Origin: Romanomermis culicivorax
Lineage: Eukaryota; Nematoda; Enoplea; Mermithida; Mermithidae
Direction: 5' to 3'
DNA length: 64,000 bases
NCBI GenBank assembly: GCA_963922205.1
Contig: CAWUHX010000233.1
Span: forward strand, 496,001 to 560,000
How positions within the stretch are numbered: position 1 is the stretch's first letter; each line of letters opens with the position of its first letter. Positions 1 through 12,420 of the stretch are shown here, one piece after another. The position numbers were made by a program, and so were the translations under genes. The notes under the pieces were generated by a model. The model had not been told where the DNA came from. It saw only the letters and a program-made list of their open reading frames with translations, and did not search any database.

Positions 1-825
1 CATTTGTGAGACATCTCTCATTGACGAAGTTTTTACTAATGTGGCTTTTTCTCGTACCTCCTGTTCTCTAATTGAATCTAACTCATATTGACTATATGAT
101 AGATTCTTAGATAACGGTGTTAACGAAGATGTAGTTTTGGCTGTTGTCATTGGCGCGGTAGTATCGGTTCGCGATACGTCATCTTCATTGCTATCAATCT
201 GTATTATATCAGTTTCGGTAGGGATTTCAGTTTTTACCACGAACGATTCATTAGCGATATCTTTTATCAGTGATTCGATGGCCATTGCCATTTCTTTATC
301 GAATTCAGTTTCCGCGCTAGTTTGAGTAGGAGCCTGAGTAGGCGTTTTTGTCGAGCTTTCTCCCATCAGCATAGTGTGTGGATGCACTGGTAGATTCGAA
401 CTCATTGTCAAAATGTTGTTAGGCAGAAAAAAATGAGTTGCTGGCATTTTCGAGATGTCAAGATTGGTGAGTTTTACGAAAAATAGTAATAAGGGTTTTC
501 CTTATACTTCTTTTTCCTCAATAAAGTGGTTTTGTTATAGAACAGGAAAACTGTCATTTCCAAATACTATAGGCCACATGAAATATCAGTTTGCCTACAC
601 TGGTCATTTGTTATCGCTGCGAATTTTTTCGACTATGGGTATACGACTAACCAATTCAATCAATTCTAGTACGAAGGTACCGTCACGTTTTATCCAATTT
701 TTTTCGCAAATGAGATCGATATCGATGCTTTTGCGTTTTGCCAATAGTTTTGGAATTTCGTTTTTGATTATTGCTCCCAATTCCATTTCCGAATGTGGAG
801 AGCAAACATGTACTGCTAACGGCAT
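1..825 (-). pseudogene. Element A ORF3 remnant (conserved domain downstream of exonuclease)
   Basis: Minus-strand coding remnants directly follow the exonuclease-like frame of element A. The stretch 825-604 encodes a Lys/Ile-rich segment, and 420-1 encodes a Ser/Thr/Glu-rich low-complexity segment. The position matches the long proline-rich third frame of element B at 51,098-54,559. The function is not recognised. It continues beyond the window. Confidence 0.55.
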
Positions 826-831
826 GGTTCC

Positions 832-2074
832 TCAGATGGTGCTCATCCATTTGTTGTGATTGGGAACCGAGTATAGTGGCGTTAAAAGGGGCGTTTCTGC
901 ATGATAATCAGATTTAATTTCGTATATCGGCCAAGTTTCGCATGGGCCATATGTTGAGAATGGATCGCTTACAACCAAATTAAAGTTTTTATGTTTCATT
1001 TTGTCGCTCATACCCATATTTTTGTCTATTTCGGACAGAAATAGGAGTGAGATGATCGCACCGACAGCATGATGAATGCTGGTTACGTCCTTAGAGTGTA
1101 GAGCTCTGTCTATTACTTTGGTACATATATTGGCATCGTCATATGGTTGGAGTTTTCCGTCGTCTGTCAAGGACGACGTGTTCAGCTTGCTACCCTTTAT
1201 AGACGATAATTTCGAAGGGTGCATTTTTTGACTTAGGGATTTAGTGGTGTGTTCCACATTCGGGTGATTATACAAGCAGTAGCGCAAACTCAAAACCTTG
1301 TAATCATAAAATATGATTTGGTTCAACACTAAAATTTCGTCACGCATGATCGCGTGTAGCATACTTTTCAATAGTGTCGGATCTATGACACTGAAAGGGC
1401 CCTTTTCATCGCCGTCGCAGTCGACGTTCGCGTTATCGTACAGATTTTGAGTTGATGAAACTATCCACGAAACCGTAGCATCCGTACGCTAAGAACATCA
1501 AAATCGCGTAGTATGTGTCTAGTATCGAGTAGGTTATAACCTGCTTGTCGGGTTTGCCAGCTTGGGGGATTCTGTCGTTCGCTTGCGGGAAGTACAGCGT
1601 GAAACGCTCTACATCTAACATGAATGCATTGGCGACTATTCCTTTTAATTTTTTATTTTCTGGGCAGAGGCCTATGAGGGGTGCTCTTTCCCATTTCTCG
1701 GGCCATGCTTCGATGTTTTCCAGTATGATTTGGATATCAACCGAAATACTGGGAGCGAGCACGTTAGAGTGTGTTTTACGGGTGTCAGGTGAATAAAAAT
1801 CGGGTCTGTGCATGTCTTTCAAGCATTTCCAATTGTCAGCCTGATGGAAACTGATGACAATGGTTTTCCGGGCTGACACGTATTCATAGAACGCAGTCCA
1901 ATCATCGGGAGTAGCCACTAGGGCGTCAAACACAATAGTATGTCCAGTCCAGAATCCAAGCTGAACAAATCTAGCGACATGAGCCCCGTTTTGATTCTGT
2001 ATATTCATTTTGGTCTTTTTATGAATATACAATTGATCCATTGAAATTTTCTCGACATCGAAGCCGACCAACAT
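832..2074 (-). pseudogene. Element A exonuclease-like ORF2
   Basis: The 213-residue segment at 2,074-1,433 and the following segment at 1,371-832 align with the exonuclease-like ORF of element B. Three motifs of the DEDDy 3'-5' exonuclease fold (RNase D/WRN superfamily) are readable: GFDVEK (the D-x-E motif) near the start, FHQADNW (motif II Asp), and YSILDTYY (the Y-x3-D motif). Family knowledge: these acidic residues bind two metal ions and the Tyr helps position water for removal of 3'-terminal nucleotides. Inference: this is the same accessory gene as in B, kept at the motif level despite strong divergence. It is a fossil copy within a broken element. Confidence 0.75.
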
Positions 2075-3260
2075 ATGGCTTCAGAAATTCGGTTTCTAAT
2101 GCATCGTCAATGCGTTTTTCAACTCTCTGCTTTCGACGTATGTCGGATCGCGCAGGACGTTGAGGGTCCTGGCCTATACCATTTGGAACCATCGTTCAAA
2201 TTCTGTGATTCTTATCATTCGCTTTATGTTGTATTCTTAAAAATATCATAAAATTTAGATTAATTTCTGTTAGATTTAGTTTCGCATGGAAACATCAGTC
2301 TTTCGAATCGCAGCCTGCAAATCTTCTGGCGGAGTTACTGCAACCCAAATTTAATATATCAACGGATCGATATACATTCTTCTAAGGAGGAGAGAAACCC
2401 AGAGTCTCTATTTTTTAAGACTTTAGTCTAATTGGCAGTGCAGAACTTACCATCAGGGAAAAAGAATCCATGGTCTTGACAATGCTGTTACTTTTGATAC
2501 GAAATGTATCAATCTTGAACATTAAAAAATTTTCGAGAAATCGGCGGTGGGTTGATCAGTGATGACGTGATTCCCGAACTCTGCAACGTTGTCCCTTCTG
2601 ACTCGTTGGTCATTTCTTCTTCCTTTCGAATTCGATTTTGTTTATATCGAGCGATTGATAGAATCCGATCTTTCAATAAGCTTTTCGATTTAGCAAATGA
2701 GAGTTTAAGAGCGAAAAATCCTGCTAAAAAGATGAAGGTGTGAAGTGGAAAGTTGTTAACCACGAATTTAAATTTTCTATGCACATGACGAAAAATGTAA
2801 AGTTCAGATTGGGTGGGACCGGAGGAAGATATTTCTATGGCACGCGCTTTTGCTTTACTTTCTTATTTTGCACTACTTCTTAGGGAAGGTCCATTTCTTC
2901 GAAATGGTCGTGAATATACACAAAACTACGCGACAATATCACACATTTTCTTTCACTCATTCTACACAGAATCTGAATTGGCGCGTTGGGCGCGTTTTTT
3001 TGATACTAAAATTTTATACTCATCGCTTTCGCTTACGATTAAAATATGATTAAATAATTATAATAATTTATTAGCAAAATCAAAAATTAATGTTAGTCGA
3101 AATATGACGAAAGTTTACAAATTTTAGAACTCTTTTCCAAGTCTCGGAGGACCACTATCTTCCGATTCTAGGATTTCCGAAGCCGTACGAGGCATGTATG
3201 GCTTTATGCCAGAAAGTGAGACTTTCTGTGATTGTCCGGGACAATCTAAACTGTCGATTG
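2075..3260 (-). other. Element A pol-ORF2 spacer with leader ORF
   Basis: This AT-rich stretch lies between the integrase end and the exonuclease-like frame. Minus-strand 2,784-2,509 encodes 91 residues with a hydrophobic run near its start (residues 12-30), and later a segment beginning MTNESEG and containing a PPP motif. The latter resembles the start of ORF2 in B (49,340), which begins MTTPSTG and has PPPY. It may be the ORF2 leader or part of a promoter region. The rest has no recognisable content. Confidence 0.4.
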
Positions 3261-4565
3261 TTATGACGTTTTTCGAATGTAGTCTTTGTCGATTTTGTTT
3301 GCTTTTTTGTTGTTAATTAACAGTATTTGATCATTAAGATTGTATATCTGTTCTTTCCCTTTTCTATCGAAGTATCGTTTATGTGATTCTGATGCATTTT
3401 TCAAGTTTTCCGAAACTTCGTTATATAACGTTAGTTGCACTCTGGTGGAGATATACTGATACACGCTGTAGTTTAGCGGTAATGTTAGACTTTTAGCGCA
3501 TTCAAAGTCAATGGCCATTCTGGGTTCATACCCTCAGAAAATTTGAAACAGAGAAAAGTGAGTAGCTGTATGAGGAACATCATTATAGGCGAATGTTGCA
3601 AAAGGCAAATATTATTCCCAATTGTCAGGATCTTCGGTGGTTAATTTCTTGAGTTGCAAAATCAGCGTTTGATTGAATCTTTTGACCATTCCATTACATT
3701 GAGGGTGATACATGGTGGTATTGATTTTCAGCACTTTTAGAATTTTCGCAATGTCTCTCATCAAGTTTGAAGTAAAACCTGAACTGTGATCTGATAATAG
3801 ATGTTTCGGGCTTCGGTGAACGAGAACTACGTCATTTACGAAACTTTCGACCATAGTGGCTGCTTTTTGATCTGGAATCAAATGAGCGCTTACCCATTTA
3901 GTGAAATAGTCTTGAAATACAATTACATATGATCTTTTCTCACCGAGAGGGGCAATGTTTACTATGTCTGTCCCGATGATTTCAAACGGATATTTCAGCT
4001 GTAAGGGCAGCAAGGGAGGAGGTTTCGGCAACTGCGAAGTTGTTTGTTGACATGTTTTGCACGTTCTGATCCATTTTATCATCGATTCTTCCATTTTGGG
4101 GCACCAGAAATGTTGACGAATCATCGCGGTAGTGCGAGTATGACCCTGATGACTTAAAATTTTTGCGCCATGGAATTGATACGAAATGCTTTCAATCAAA
4201 GTAGTCCGAACTACTATTGCCGAAGCTGTATTAGCTTGTTTTGACGTTCGGTATACTATTTCGTTTTCCATATGAAAGGCAGATGAAATAGTAGAAATTT
4301 GTTTGTGTTCGAGGATTTTTACCAACTTTGCAATGTATGGATCTTTTCTTTGAGCTTCTCGAATTTCTTCTAGCGATTCTATAGTCACTAACCCTTTCTC
4401 AGGCTGCAGAAAGTCTTCTTCGAAGGTGGCTACTTTATTCTTAGACAAAAGTTTACTTTTTTCTTCTTTCTGTGTCATTGCTCTTGTTATAGCTGTGGCA
4501 ACGATCTTTTTCTGTTCGCAAAATATCAGTCTGAATATTTCATCCTTTACTTCTTCATTGGTCAT
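3261..4565 (-). pseudogene. Element A integrase remnant
   Basis: The 4,565-3,612 segment carries an HHCC-type zinc-binding region (H-x-GH, then C-x2-C in CKTCQQ) and the catalytic core. Core landmarks are the IIGTDIV start, a DHSSGF segment, and the [16 protein letters not shown] block typical of Ty3/gypsy integrases. The 3,518-3,261 segment is the C-terminal part, with FDRKGK. Integrase inserts the cDNA copy into the genome. It belongs to element A, lies just after the RNase H remnant, and is part of a broken copy. Confidence 0.85.
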
Positions 4566-4739
4566 TGACTTTAATGATAATATGAACGTATGAAAGGCAG
4601 ATGAAATGGTAGAAATTTGTTTTTGTCACAAAATGAGGCTCATTTCCTGACAAAAAATCAGGACAAGCGTTTTCTTTACCTTTTACGTATTCAACACGAT
4701 AGTCATAGTCTTGAAGTTTTATTGCAAAGTTCTGAAGTT

Positions 4740-6528
4740 GGGAATTTCAATGTTTCTCTTCTTTGATCCATTGCATGGGTTTATGATCAGTTCTGACCGT
4801 TACCTTTTGACCATACACATAGTGTCTGTACCATCAGAATGCTTCTACAATTGCAAGACGTTTGCGCTCAGTTGTACTGTAGGGGGTTTCTAGGTCAGAA
4901 AGAACTCTACTGTTGCAAGCGATGACCCATTGATCATTTTCATTTTCTCGATACAAAATCGCACTGATAGCAGTTGTGCTAGCGTCAGTTTGAATGATGA
5001 ATTTCGATTTTTCCTCATTATAGACAGGATATCACAAAAAATGAGTCAAGGTTAGAGATGTTTTAATCTCGTTACATGCTGTACAATGTTCTTCTCTTAT
5101 TTCATATTTCCCATTTTTTCGTAGTAGCTGATAGAGCGGTTGCGAAAGAGTGGCAAGGTTTGGTATGAATCGAATACACCATTGGACAAGGCCCAAAAAA
5201 CTTTGAAGATATTTTACGGTTTTTGGCATTTCATAGTTTACAACAGTGGAGATCTTTTCGGGATCAGGCGAGATTCCATTTTGGCTAAGCAAGTGACCAA
5301 GAAATTTTACTTGTTTTGGTACAAAGTTGCATTTATCATGTCTCAAGGTTAGGTTCGCGTCATGAAGAGCTTCAAAGATCAGTTGGATATGTTTTAGATG
5401 ATTGTTATACGTTCTCCAAAAAACTATGATATCCTCGATATAGACCAGACAAATTTTCCAGATATATAGATGCAGGATCCATTCCATTAGTCTTTGAAAT
5501 TCAGCTGGAGCATTTTTCAAGCCAAATGGTAGAACCTTGAATCAAAATAAGCCTTCTTGAATAACAAAAGTAGTTTTATCACGCCAAGCGATGTCTAGAG
5601 GGATCTGCCAGTACCCTGCTTTCAAGTCTAGAGTTGAGAAAAATTGCGCATTACCTAATGCATCTAGATAGTCATCCATTCTCGGAATCGGAAACTTATT
5701 GCTTGGAGTCACTTCATTTATACCTCTATAATCGACAACCGGTCACCAACTTCCATCTTTTTTGGTTACCAGAAACATAGGTGCAGCCCACAGTGATCGC
5801 CAAGGTTTTATGAGGCCTTTTTCTAGCATTGTTTGAATTTTCTTATGAACCATTGGTCTTTGTTCAATCGGTGCACAATAGTAGTGTTTAGCGACTGGTT
5901 TTGCATCAGGGGTGTCTATGGAGACTGTTAACTTGTGAATGAGAGTAGGCTGATCTCCAGGGAGACTGAAAACATCACGATATTGCTTGAAGACTTCCAT
6001 GGGGATCTTTCTATCTCTATTATCGATATTCGACTTTACCATCATTTTTTCGAGAGTCAGTCGAAGATTTTCTTCTTCCCACATAGTTGACTGATCATTA
6101 AACAATCTAGCTGGCTCATAATCATCTTCATGATCGCTTAGCGATGCAACTGTCATTTTCGATTCTTCGAGTTTGAATTTCACCTCAGCCATGAGCTGGT
6201 TAAGTTGCAGATGGATACCATTTGCACTATTACTGACGAATAATAGTAGACATTTGCCTTTAATTATGTTGATTATCGTCAATTGGATCGGATATTTGTA
6301 GTTTTCTTTTCCAAAGTTCACAGGTTGAACTATGACGCTTTTGAAGCTTTCGTTTGTAAAAGGAAAGATTTTCCCATTAACCCATGTTTCACAATTTGGT
6401 TCTACATAGCATGACGAGATATTCAAAATCGCTAGTGATCTGTCGATTTTCATGATTTGCGTTTGACTTTGTCCCATAGAAATATTTGAAAATACTTCAT
6501 CGTAGGGCGCTTTTTTGATCAGTTTCAT
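4740..6528 (-). pseudogene. Element A reverse transcriptase and RNase H remnant
   Basis: The segment 6,528-5,743 ends with the RT start (KGLIKPWRSLWAAPMFLV then KKDGSW). The segment 5,520-5,032 holds the rest of the palm with a YIEDIIVF active-site block, followed by LGHLLSQNGI and the [10 protein letters not shown] connection segment. An RNase H remnant (TDAST block) follows at about 5,010-4,740. Wording of the motifs is very close to element B, so A and B belong to one lineage. Family knowledge: RT and RNase H copy the element RNA into DNA. Broken. Confidence 0.88.
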
Positions 6529-6549
6529 ATCTAGGTTTAGTTCTTGTTG

Positions 6550-7611
6550 AACGTCTCTAATTTTGATGAAGTTTTTGCGAAAGTTTATTATGGCTCCTAC
6601 ACTCGGATGAACTAGGAAATTGGTTCCCAGGAGGCATTGCTCTCCTGCAGTCAGTAGAATCCAGCATCATACTAGATGCATTCCAAAAGATAAATTGATT
6701 TCAAAGATTATCGGACCTTGGGAATCAATGATAGCACTGTCGGCTACTTTTATCTGCGCAGATGTTTCTAACTTATCGTAGTCAATCCCAGAGAGCATTG
6801 AGCTAGACATGAGGAAATGACTGAACATTGGGCACCAGTATCAATTAAGGCTTTTGTTTTGATTTTTCTGATTTCAGCATTGATGTGAAAAGCTCATGTA
6901 GGAGTGTATAAGCTCAGAAGTTTGATATCTTTTTGTGAACATTCTTCAATTCATCATATCCTTGATCTCGCAATCCAGGGTTCAGTTGGTTTTTTGATTG
7001 TGAAATCTGTGATTCCAGGAGCGACAAAAAAATTTGTAGCTTTTTAAGTTTCTGTTGTTTCAAGCATGTTAGCTGTACTAGTTGTCAGCTTCATCGGAAC
7101 AAAAGGTTAGGTGAGTTAAACACCATTTTGGTTTCTGATGGCAAAACTTGTTGTGAAGGTTGTCGAGAAGATCTGAGTCTGTATAGACTTGAGTTGTTCA
7201 TCAGGTAGTAATATTGCTTTCTGATTATCTTTTCTTTTCAGGATTGGGAATCACAGAGAGAAATCTTTGCTACATCTCTGATAGTTTCCATTATCGTAAT
7301 TGAAAAATCAGTTATTTCGGTCAAACTTTTGATTCTGATTGAGCGTGTAGTTACGCGTATTTTGTTGAAAATGAGAACGCCAATTATTATTATTTTTGCC
7401 ATGGTGGATTCGGTTGCTGTTGCCAAGGCTGTGGGGACTGTGGTTTCAACTGATAGCATTCGGAGCTGTCCTGCTTACACTGACCATGATACGTGCAGTA
7501 TTTCACTGGTCGTTCACGTGACTGATTTCATTGGAAATTTCGATTTTGAGAAAAGTCCCGTATAGGAATGTTTTCTCTATTCCGAAAGTTCGGACTCGTT
7601 CCGCGATCGAA
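6550..7611 (-). pseudogene. Element A gag tail and aspartic protease remnant
   Basis: A minus-strand DTGA protease motif with the [10 protein letters not shown] wording lies at about 6,870-6,820, matching the protease of element B. Upstream, near 7,510-7,460, is a Cys/His segment resembling the gag zinc motif. The rest is degenerate gag tail. The protease would have cut the polyprotein. Confidence 0.6.
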
Positions 7612-8436
7612 TCACGATCTTCGATTTTCGAAATTGTTAGCGTTTTGCGAATTTTCTCGGATTCCGAACTTTTCTAGGACTCGTTTCACGCTTCCCTCGA
7701 ACTCTTTAGTCTTCATTAGAGTCGAATTTTCTTGAAACCTCACGCTATTTCGATGTCTAGAGTCATCTCTGTTTCGGGATTGAGAGTTATCTCTGAATCG
7801 AGGTTTCGAATCGTCTCTGAAGCGCGATTGAGCTGGTTGCTCTTCCGACGGATTTTCGAGTGTGTTAACCAGTATAGGTTGTTCTACTCTGACAGTTGAC
7901 TGTTTATTCGCTCTTTGGATTTTCTGAACTTTCGCGACAGCTATAGCTAAGTCAGTGATCATTTCTAGAGTACTCGCGTCAATCGAGACTCTATAAATTT
8001 CCGGCATTTTCCAAAGAAAAGTTGTGATAACTTTTCTATGGCGATAATGAGCACTTCTGTCGTAGTACAGTAGATGTACGTAGGTACTGATTCGATTTAA
8101 GAAAGCTGACGGATCTTCGGTTTCAATTGGAGCGATAGACTGGAGCTCGCATTAGAGCGTATCTTGGTCACAATTTGGTGCATTCATACACATTAAAATC
8201 TGTTTCGCTTCATCGTAGGATCGGACATCTCGTATGGTGTTCAGGGCACCATCGCAAGTCAAGCGACGCAAAGTGTGAAGTTTCACATATTCAGAGGCAT
8301 CAAGGCCAAACTCGTTTTCGAGCGTGATGAAGAATTTCAATACTTGTTGATTTCGGGTTGCAAATTTTAGTGTTTCCTCAACCTTCAAACGAGCTAGTAT
8401 GGTCACCAATTTTTTGTAGGGTAAAAAATAAGACAA
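7612..8436 (-). pseudogene. Element A gag (capsid) remnant
   Basis: The segment 8,436-8,152 contains FFITLENEFGLDASEYVKL and LRRLT, which align with the capsid of element B ([15 protein letters not shown]). The segment 8,007-7,612 holds a VEQPILVN block also present in B, then an Arg/Asp/Ser-rich basic stretch (repeated RFRD/NRDD units) likely to bind RNA. This is a retrotransposon gag, broken. The region upstream of 8,436 shows no further recognisable gag. Confidence 0.75.
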
Positions 8437-10029
8437 TATAGCTTTGTAGCTTGACGAATTTTATGATTTATCATGCCTTTTTAGTAAGAGACGTACGGAA
8501 CATAGAAGAGCATGCGGAATGCTTTAGACAAAACACTCAGAGTGTTAGACGAATTTTAAGGCAAGGATAATTGGATGCAGGAGATTGATGGGCTCGTAGA
8601 GAGCACTATGTCAATTTTCCAAGGTTCTTCGCTCAGGTCCTACAAGGTTTCCAGATGCCGAAACTCGGACTGTGCTATCTTACCTGATTAGGAGTTATAC
8701 CTGGTTACTCAAACTATTTTCCAAATAGTTTGACTTATCCTAGATCACACACTTAGAACACAATTTACTAATACCAAAAATTTCCGCCTCAAACTTCCAA
8801 AATCTCCAGACACGCTAGGCAGGACACAACCGTTTGGCTACAGTACAAACAGTCACACTAAAAAACATTTTCACAATTTCTTCAGGTCGTAGCCACGCCT
8901 ATTCGTCAGTCTTGTCACGATCTCTCGTTAATCAACTTGCCAATCTTTTTCCGAAAATGACACAAACATTGCAAACACACCAATTGGCTCGCAACACATT
9001 TTTTAAGAAGGTTCAATACATCAAGTCTGTAAACTTTTTGAAGCAATTATTCCTTCCTTAACGTAAAATCAATCCAAAAGCTTAATAGAAGTAGTTTTCG
9101 GAAATTTCCACTCTTGTTACTCATATCTTTTTGGCCAAATTCATAACAGTTTGCAAATGAATTATTGGTTTGAAAATTTTTCAGATATATAATTCTAGAT
9201 GTTACAACTTTTGAACACTAAATTCGAATGTTATTCTTGAAATAAATGTTCGGAAAATTGATTTTTCGGTGTCATGGAATTTTCAGCCCTTCGGGCCGGA
9301 AAGATTAGTATCTTTTCCGGGCTCTCACTTGTCATCATAGAGGACTTAGCCGTCGATTTCTCATGTAATTCAAAGTCATTATGCTCCTGGATAGTTTGCT
9401 GGAAAAATTGTTCCACAATCCTCGTAGATTAGACTTTGATAAAACTCAAATATTCCAAATGTTTTCCTCAATTTTAATGAATTAACAGCTCTAAAAAACA
9501 GCAGAAGGTTTGAAAAAACTGAAAAATACATAGATAAAGCGTCTATGAGCGTTTTTAAGGGAAAAACGGTTTCGGGAAAATGGGGTTACAAATTTTCACC
9601 CCTTCCCATTTGGGGAAAAGACTCGGGAGAAAACAGTGGTAACACAAGAAAACTGCAGTGCATAAACTTTTTTTGGCTTTTCTGCACTACGCAGAAAGCC
9701 TGGTGCAGAACAAAAACAATGTGAAGAACTTAAATTACAACTTATCAAAAAAAACATTTGTAATTGGAGAGCCCTAAAACCCGTACTGCAAAAAGATTGC
9801 AAACAAACCAAAAATAGGGTAAAAATGTGCCATCCTGGCTTCTAAAAAAATTGTCGCAATTTGCGGAAAAAATTGAGTTTTTTCGACTTTTCAACTCATT
9901 TTTAATTCCTACAACCGACCGAAGGTCTTAGAAGTATGCAGATACAACCGAAACCCAAAAGATTCGGAATCCGAAAATTTGAAAAGTGAGTTTTTTCCAG
10001 ACCAGCTTGAAATTAGCGCAGAGCGCCGG
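8437..10029. other. No gene seen
   Basis: AT-rich sequence with short open frames only. The stretch next to 8,437 may hold the lost 5' part of element A but shows no LTR I can recognise. Around 9,280-9,340 there are small GC-rich hairpin-like words (cagccc/gggctc). Nothing else is supported. Confidence 0.5.
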
Positions 10030-10324
10030 CATACCTGTAAGAGGTCCGACCTGTTTTCCAGCATTCCTAATTTTCTCCATAATACAGCACTTCAAGCAGT
10101 TTCCTACGGCGCTAAAAGGGTGCGAGTCCCGAAATTTCCTTAATTTTGGGGAGTCCCCAAAAATCTCGAAATATCCGAAAAAACCAAATATTTCGAAAAT
10201 TTTCCCAAGGTCAAAAAACGCCATTCTTTTCCAAATTTTTTCGATTTGGGTGGAGTCACGATATTTGGGTATAGGGTTCCACCAAGTTGGGGGCTCTTCC
10301 AATCCCCACCCAATTACAGGTATG
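10030..10324. mobile_element. hAT-like non-autonomous DNA element (MITE), copy 1
   Basis: The element starts CATACCTGTAAGAGGTCCGA and ends AATTACAGGTATG, giving an 11-bp terminal inverted repeat CATACCTGTAA. The inside contains the words accaagttggggg and cccacccaattacagg, which also occur in the copy at 26,468-26,729. There is no coding capacity. The 8 bases on either side do not match, so the target duplication has been lost or the copy was rearranged. The superfamily call rests on the second copy. Confidence 0.75.
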
Positions 10325-10529
10325 CCAAAGATGGATTAGTGGCACCCATACAACCCCAGCGAAAACCAAAAACCGGGGCTGATCCAACATTTCAGAGGTC
10401 TGGATTGCACAAAAACGAAGCTCCTCCAAATAACAACATTTTTACGCAAAAAATATCCCCGGCAGACGACTCGCTGGAAAAAAACAAGAAAAAACTCAAC
10501 GAAGACATGAACCGCGCCAATAATGAAAT

Positions 10530-10790
10530 CGGAAGTTCGAAAATCCGAAGAAAACACAAGCGAAAATCCTTGCGTTTCTTGCGTTCCTTGCGTCAAGTCA
10601 AGAATCCCATCTGTACCCTTTGCGTATGCTTGCGTCGGCCGTAAGAAGCGCAACGCAAGCAATGCAACGGATGATCCATACTCGGACGCAAGAAAAATAC
10701 GCAAGAAACGCATGCCGAGCATCCTTACTTCCGCATTTTTGCCGTAACAGACGCAACGCACGCAACGCAAGCCTTGCGTCCGAAGTATAG
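10530..10790. repeat. Cluster of TTGCGT/ACGCAA words
   Basis: The hexamer TTGCGT or its complement ACGCAA recurs more than ten times in about 250 bp, first mainly as ttgcgt (10,572-10,640) and then mainly as acgcaa (10,640-10,785). This gives the segment an imperfect foldback character. No TIR boundaries or target duplication were identified. Open frames here are by-products of the repeat. Confidence 0.55.
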
Positions 10791-12009
10791 ATGAGCCTTT
10801 AAGCCCCTTAGATCGTTAGATTGTAAGGATCCAAGCATACGATCGAAGGATCTAACCTGTTTACCCAGAAAGATTTTGAAAAAAACAACTTGGAACTTAA
10901 GAGCCAGGGCATAACATCTAACAATCTAGATTTCATTATTTTTTGAAAAGAACGTTCACAGGTCATCATTCGATCTACACTTTTTTACAAAAAATTTTGC
11001 TCGATACACGATTTTGAAGTAATTGAGACAAATCTTTGAATAATTCCCTATGCTTAACCATTGTATTCGGCACACATCTTTCACTCTTTGGGGACAAAAA
11101 ATTGCGTGCATTTTGTATATTTACCTTTACATTTGATAAGTTTCTTCACAATCTTCATTATTCCTAATAAGTTCTAGTCTTTCAAAATTTCCAACAGCTA
11201 TAGTAGGAACGTTAGATTCACATTGTATGTTATGTGCCGATCAAAATCAGGAATGCCACATGATTCGATTCATTATTTTGATACTTTATTATTTCGATCA
11301 TTTTCCATTTTTGTGTTTGTCTGTTCCATCTGTGTTTCATCATGCATCTGTTTCGGCTACAGTATGCCCCGTTAGCATAAGTTTCCTTCGAAGGGCACCC
11401 CTTGCTCACAGCTATTTCAGGTCGCATTATATGCCATTTGTCAACAAATCGAGCTCACTCCTGCTAACATAAACGAATAGCTGTGGGAACTTTTGCTAAA
11501 AGACATTCATATGTTTAGCACGGGCACTAAGTTGGTCCTAATGCTAAATGTATTCGAGCTGGACAAGTGCCTATGTGCACACAGACCCTGTTTGGCATCG
11601 AAAAAGCTGCTCCGCCCCAGTCTTAGAGTAGATGTCAAGTGCTTATAATCACTTGTTGCTATATGTTATTGCTCATTTGTGAGTTATCCAGCTCTTCCTT
11701 TCGTGTTTTTGTTTCATTTTATTTCATTCATTTTGCTCATCAGCATCCATCCCATTTATGTCTATTGTACCCTTCGGGTCTGGCCTCATTTACATATTTT
11801 TGGTAGTTGTTGCCTCTGCACCAGGCCTTGTCTTTTTTGTTAGCCGATCCTTCCTGTCAATTGTCACTTAATTAAAGTCATCTACTGGACGTTGGTTTAG
11901 CCTTTCCGTAGCCAATTCCCATCTGAAGTTAGCCGCCCCCTCCCAATTGCGATCCCACTCCGCCATCTTCTGTGAGCCATGTCTCCAAAAAAATCGTTAC
12001 CATAGCTGC
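10791..12009. other. No gene seen
   Basis: AT-rich to mixed sequence with short open frames on both strands (for example 11,227-11,472), none with a recognisable domain or codon character. Confidence 0.5.
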
Positions 12010-12420
12010 TCCCCCTGCTGGGCAAGGTAATTTTCCGGGTATATTAGTCATAGGGGTAGTTAAGGGTATTCTTCCCTAAGCAGGTTTTCCTCCTTGGCTT
12101 TCCCCCAGTTATCAACAACACCGCCCGCCTAAGGTCGGGTCAAAAGGGATATTTCAGTTCACAATTGGGATCCATCTTACAGATGGCCCTGTCCATTGTC
12201 TACACTGACTGGACCAATATTGTTCACCCCTAATCTAGTGGCATTGTCCTTACTCTACAGTAGTAACCCCAGAACAGCACCACAGTACTTATAGTTTCTT
12301 GTATAGGCAGTGCTCACCGGGATAGGTTAGCAGTGAAAGGAAAAGCCATCACCACAGCCCCATATTTCAGTGACACATCAATTAGGTGACATGGCGGAGC
12401 CTTTTCCCCTGTGGGTGACA
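12010..12420 (-). repeat. Dispersed repeat family 1, copy a (inverted relative to copy b)
   Basis: The reverse complement of this stretch resembles 16,060-16,470. Shared words in that orientation include ctgtagagtaa-ggacaatg, a following aggggtg segment, a gggccat/ggccat segment and a cccttttgaccc/ccctttttggccc segment. The copies are diverged and no ends were defined. Family unknown. Confidence 0.55.

Larger units (their letters stand above)
1..8436 (-). mobile_element. Element A: decayed giant Ty3/gypsy-like element, cut by window start
   Basis: On the minus strand, gag, protease, reverse transcriptase, RNase H and integrase remnants follow one another from 8,436 down to 3,261. After a non-coding gap come an exonuclease-like frame (2,074-832) and a further coding stretch that runs off the window at position 1. 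The order matches elements B and C, and the proteins are closest to B. The element is clearly broken, with many breaks (ten or more by eye). No LTR was recognised at its gag end, so the true 5' limit is unknown. Its AT-rich composition and heavy decay suggest it is much older than B. Confidence 0.9.

Noticed and set aside
8834-9061. A coding remnant upstream of element A
   Set aside because: Plus-strand frame with no similarity to gag or any domain and on the wrong strand for element A.
10030-10324. An 8-bp target duplication around MITE copy 1
   Set aside because: The flanking octamers (agcgccgg and ccaaagat) do not match; only copy 2 has a clear duplication.
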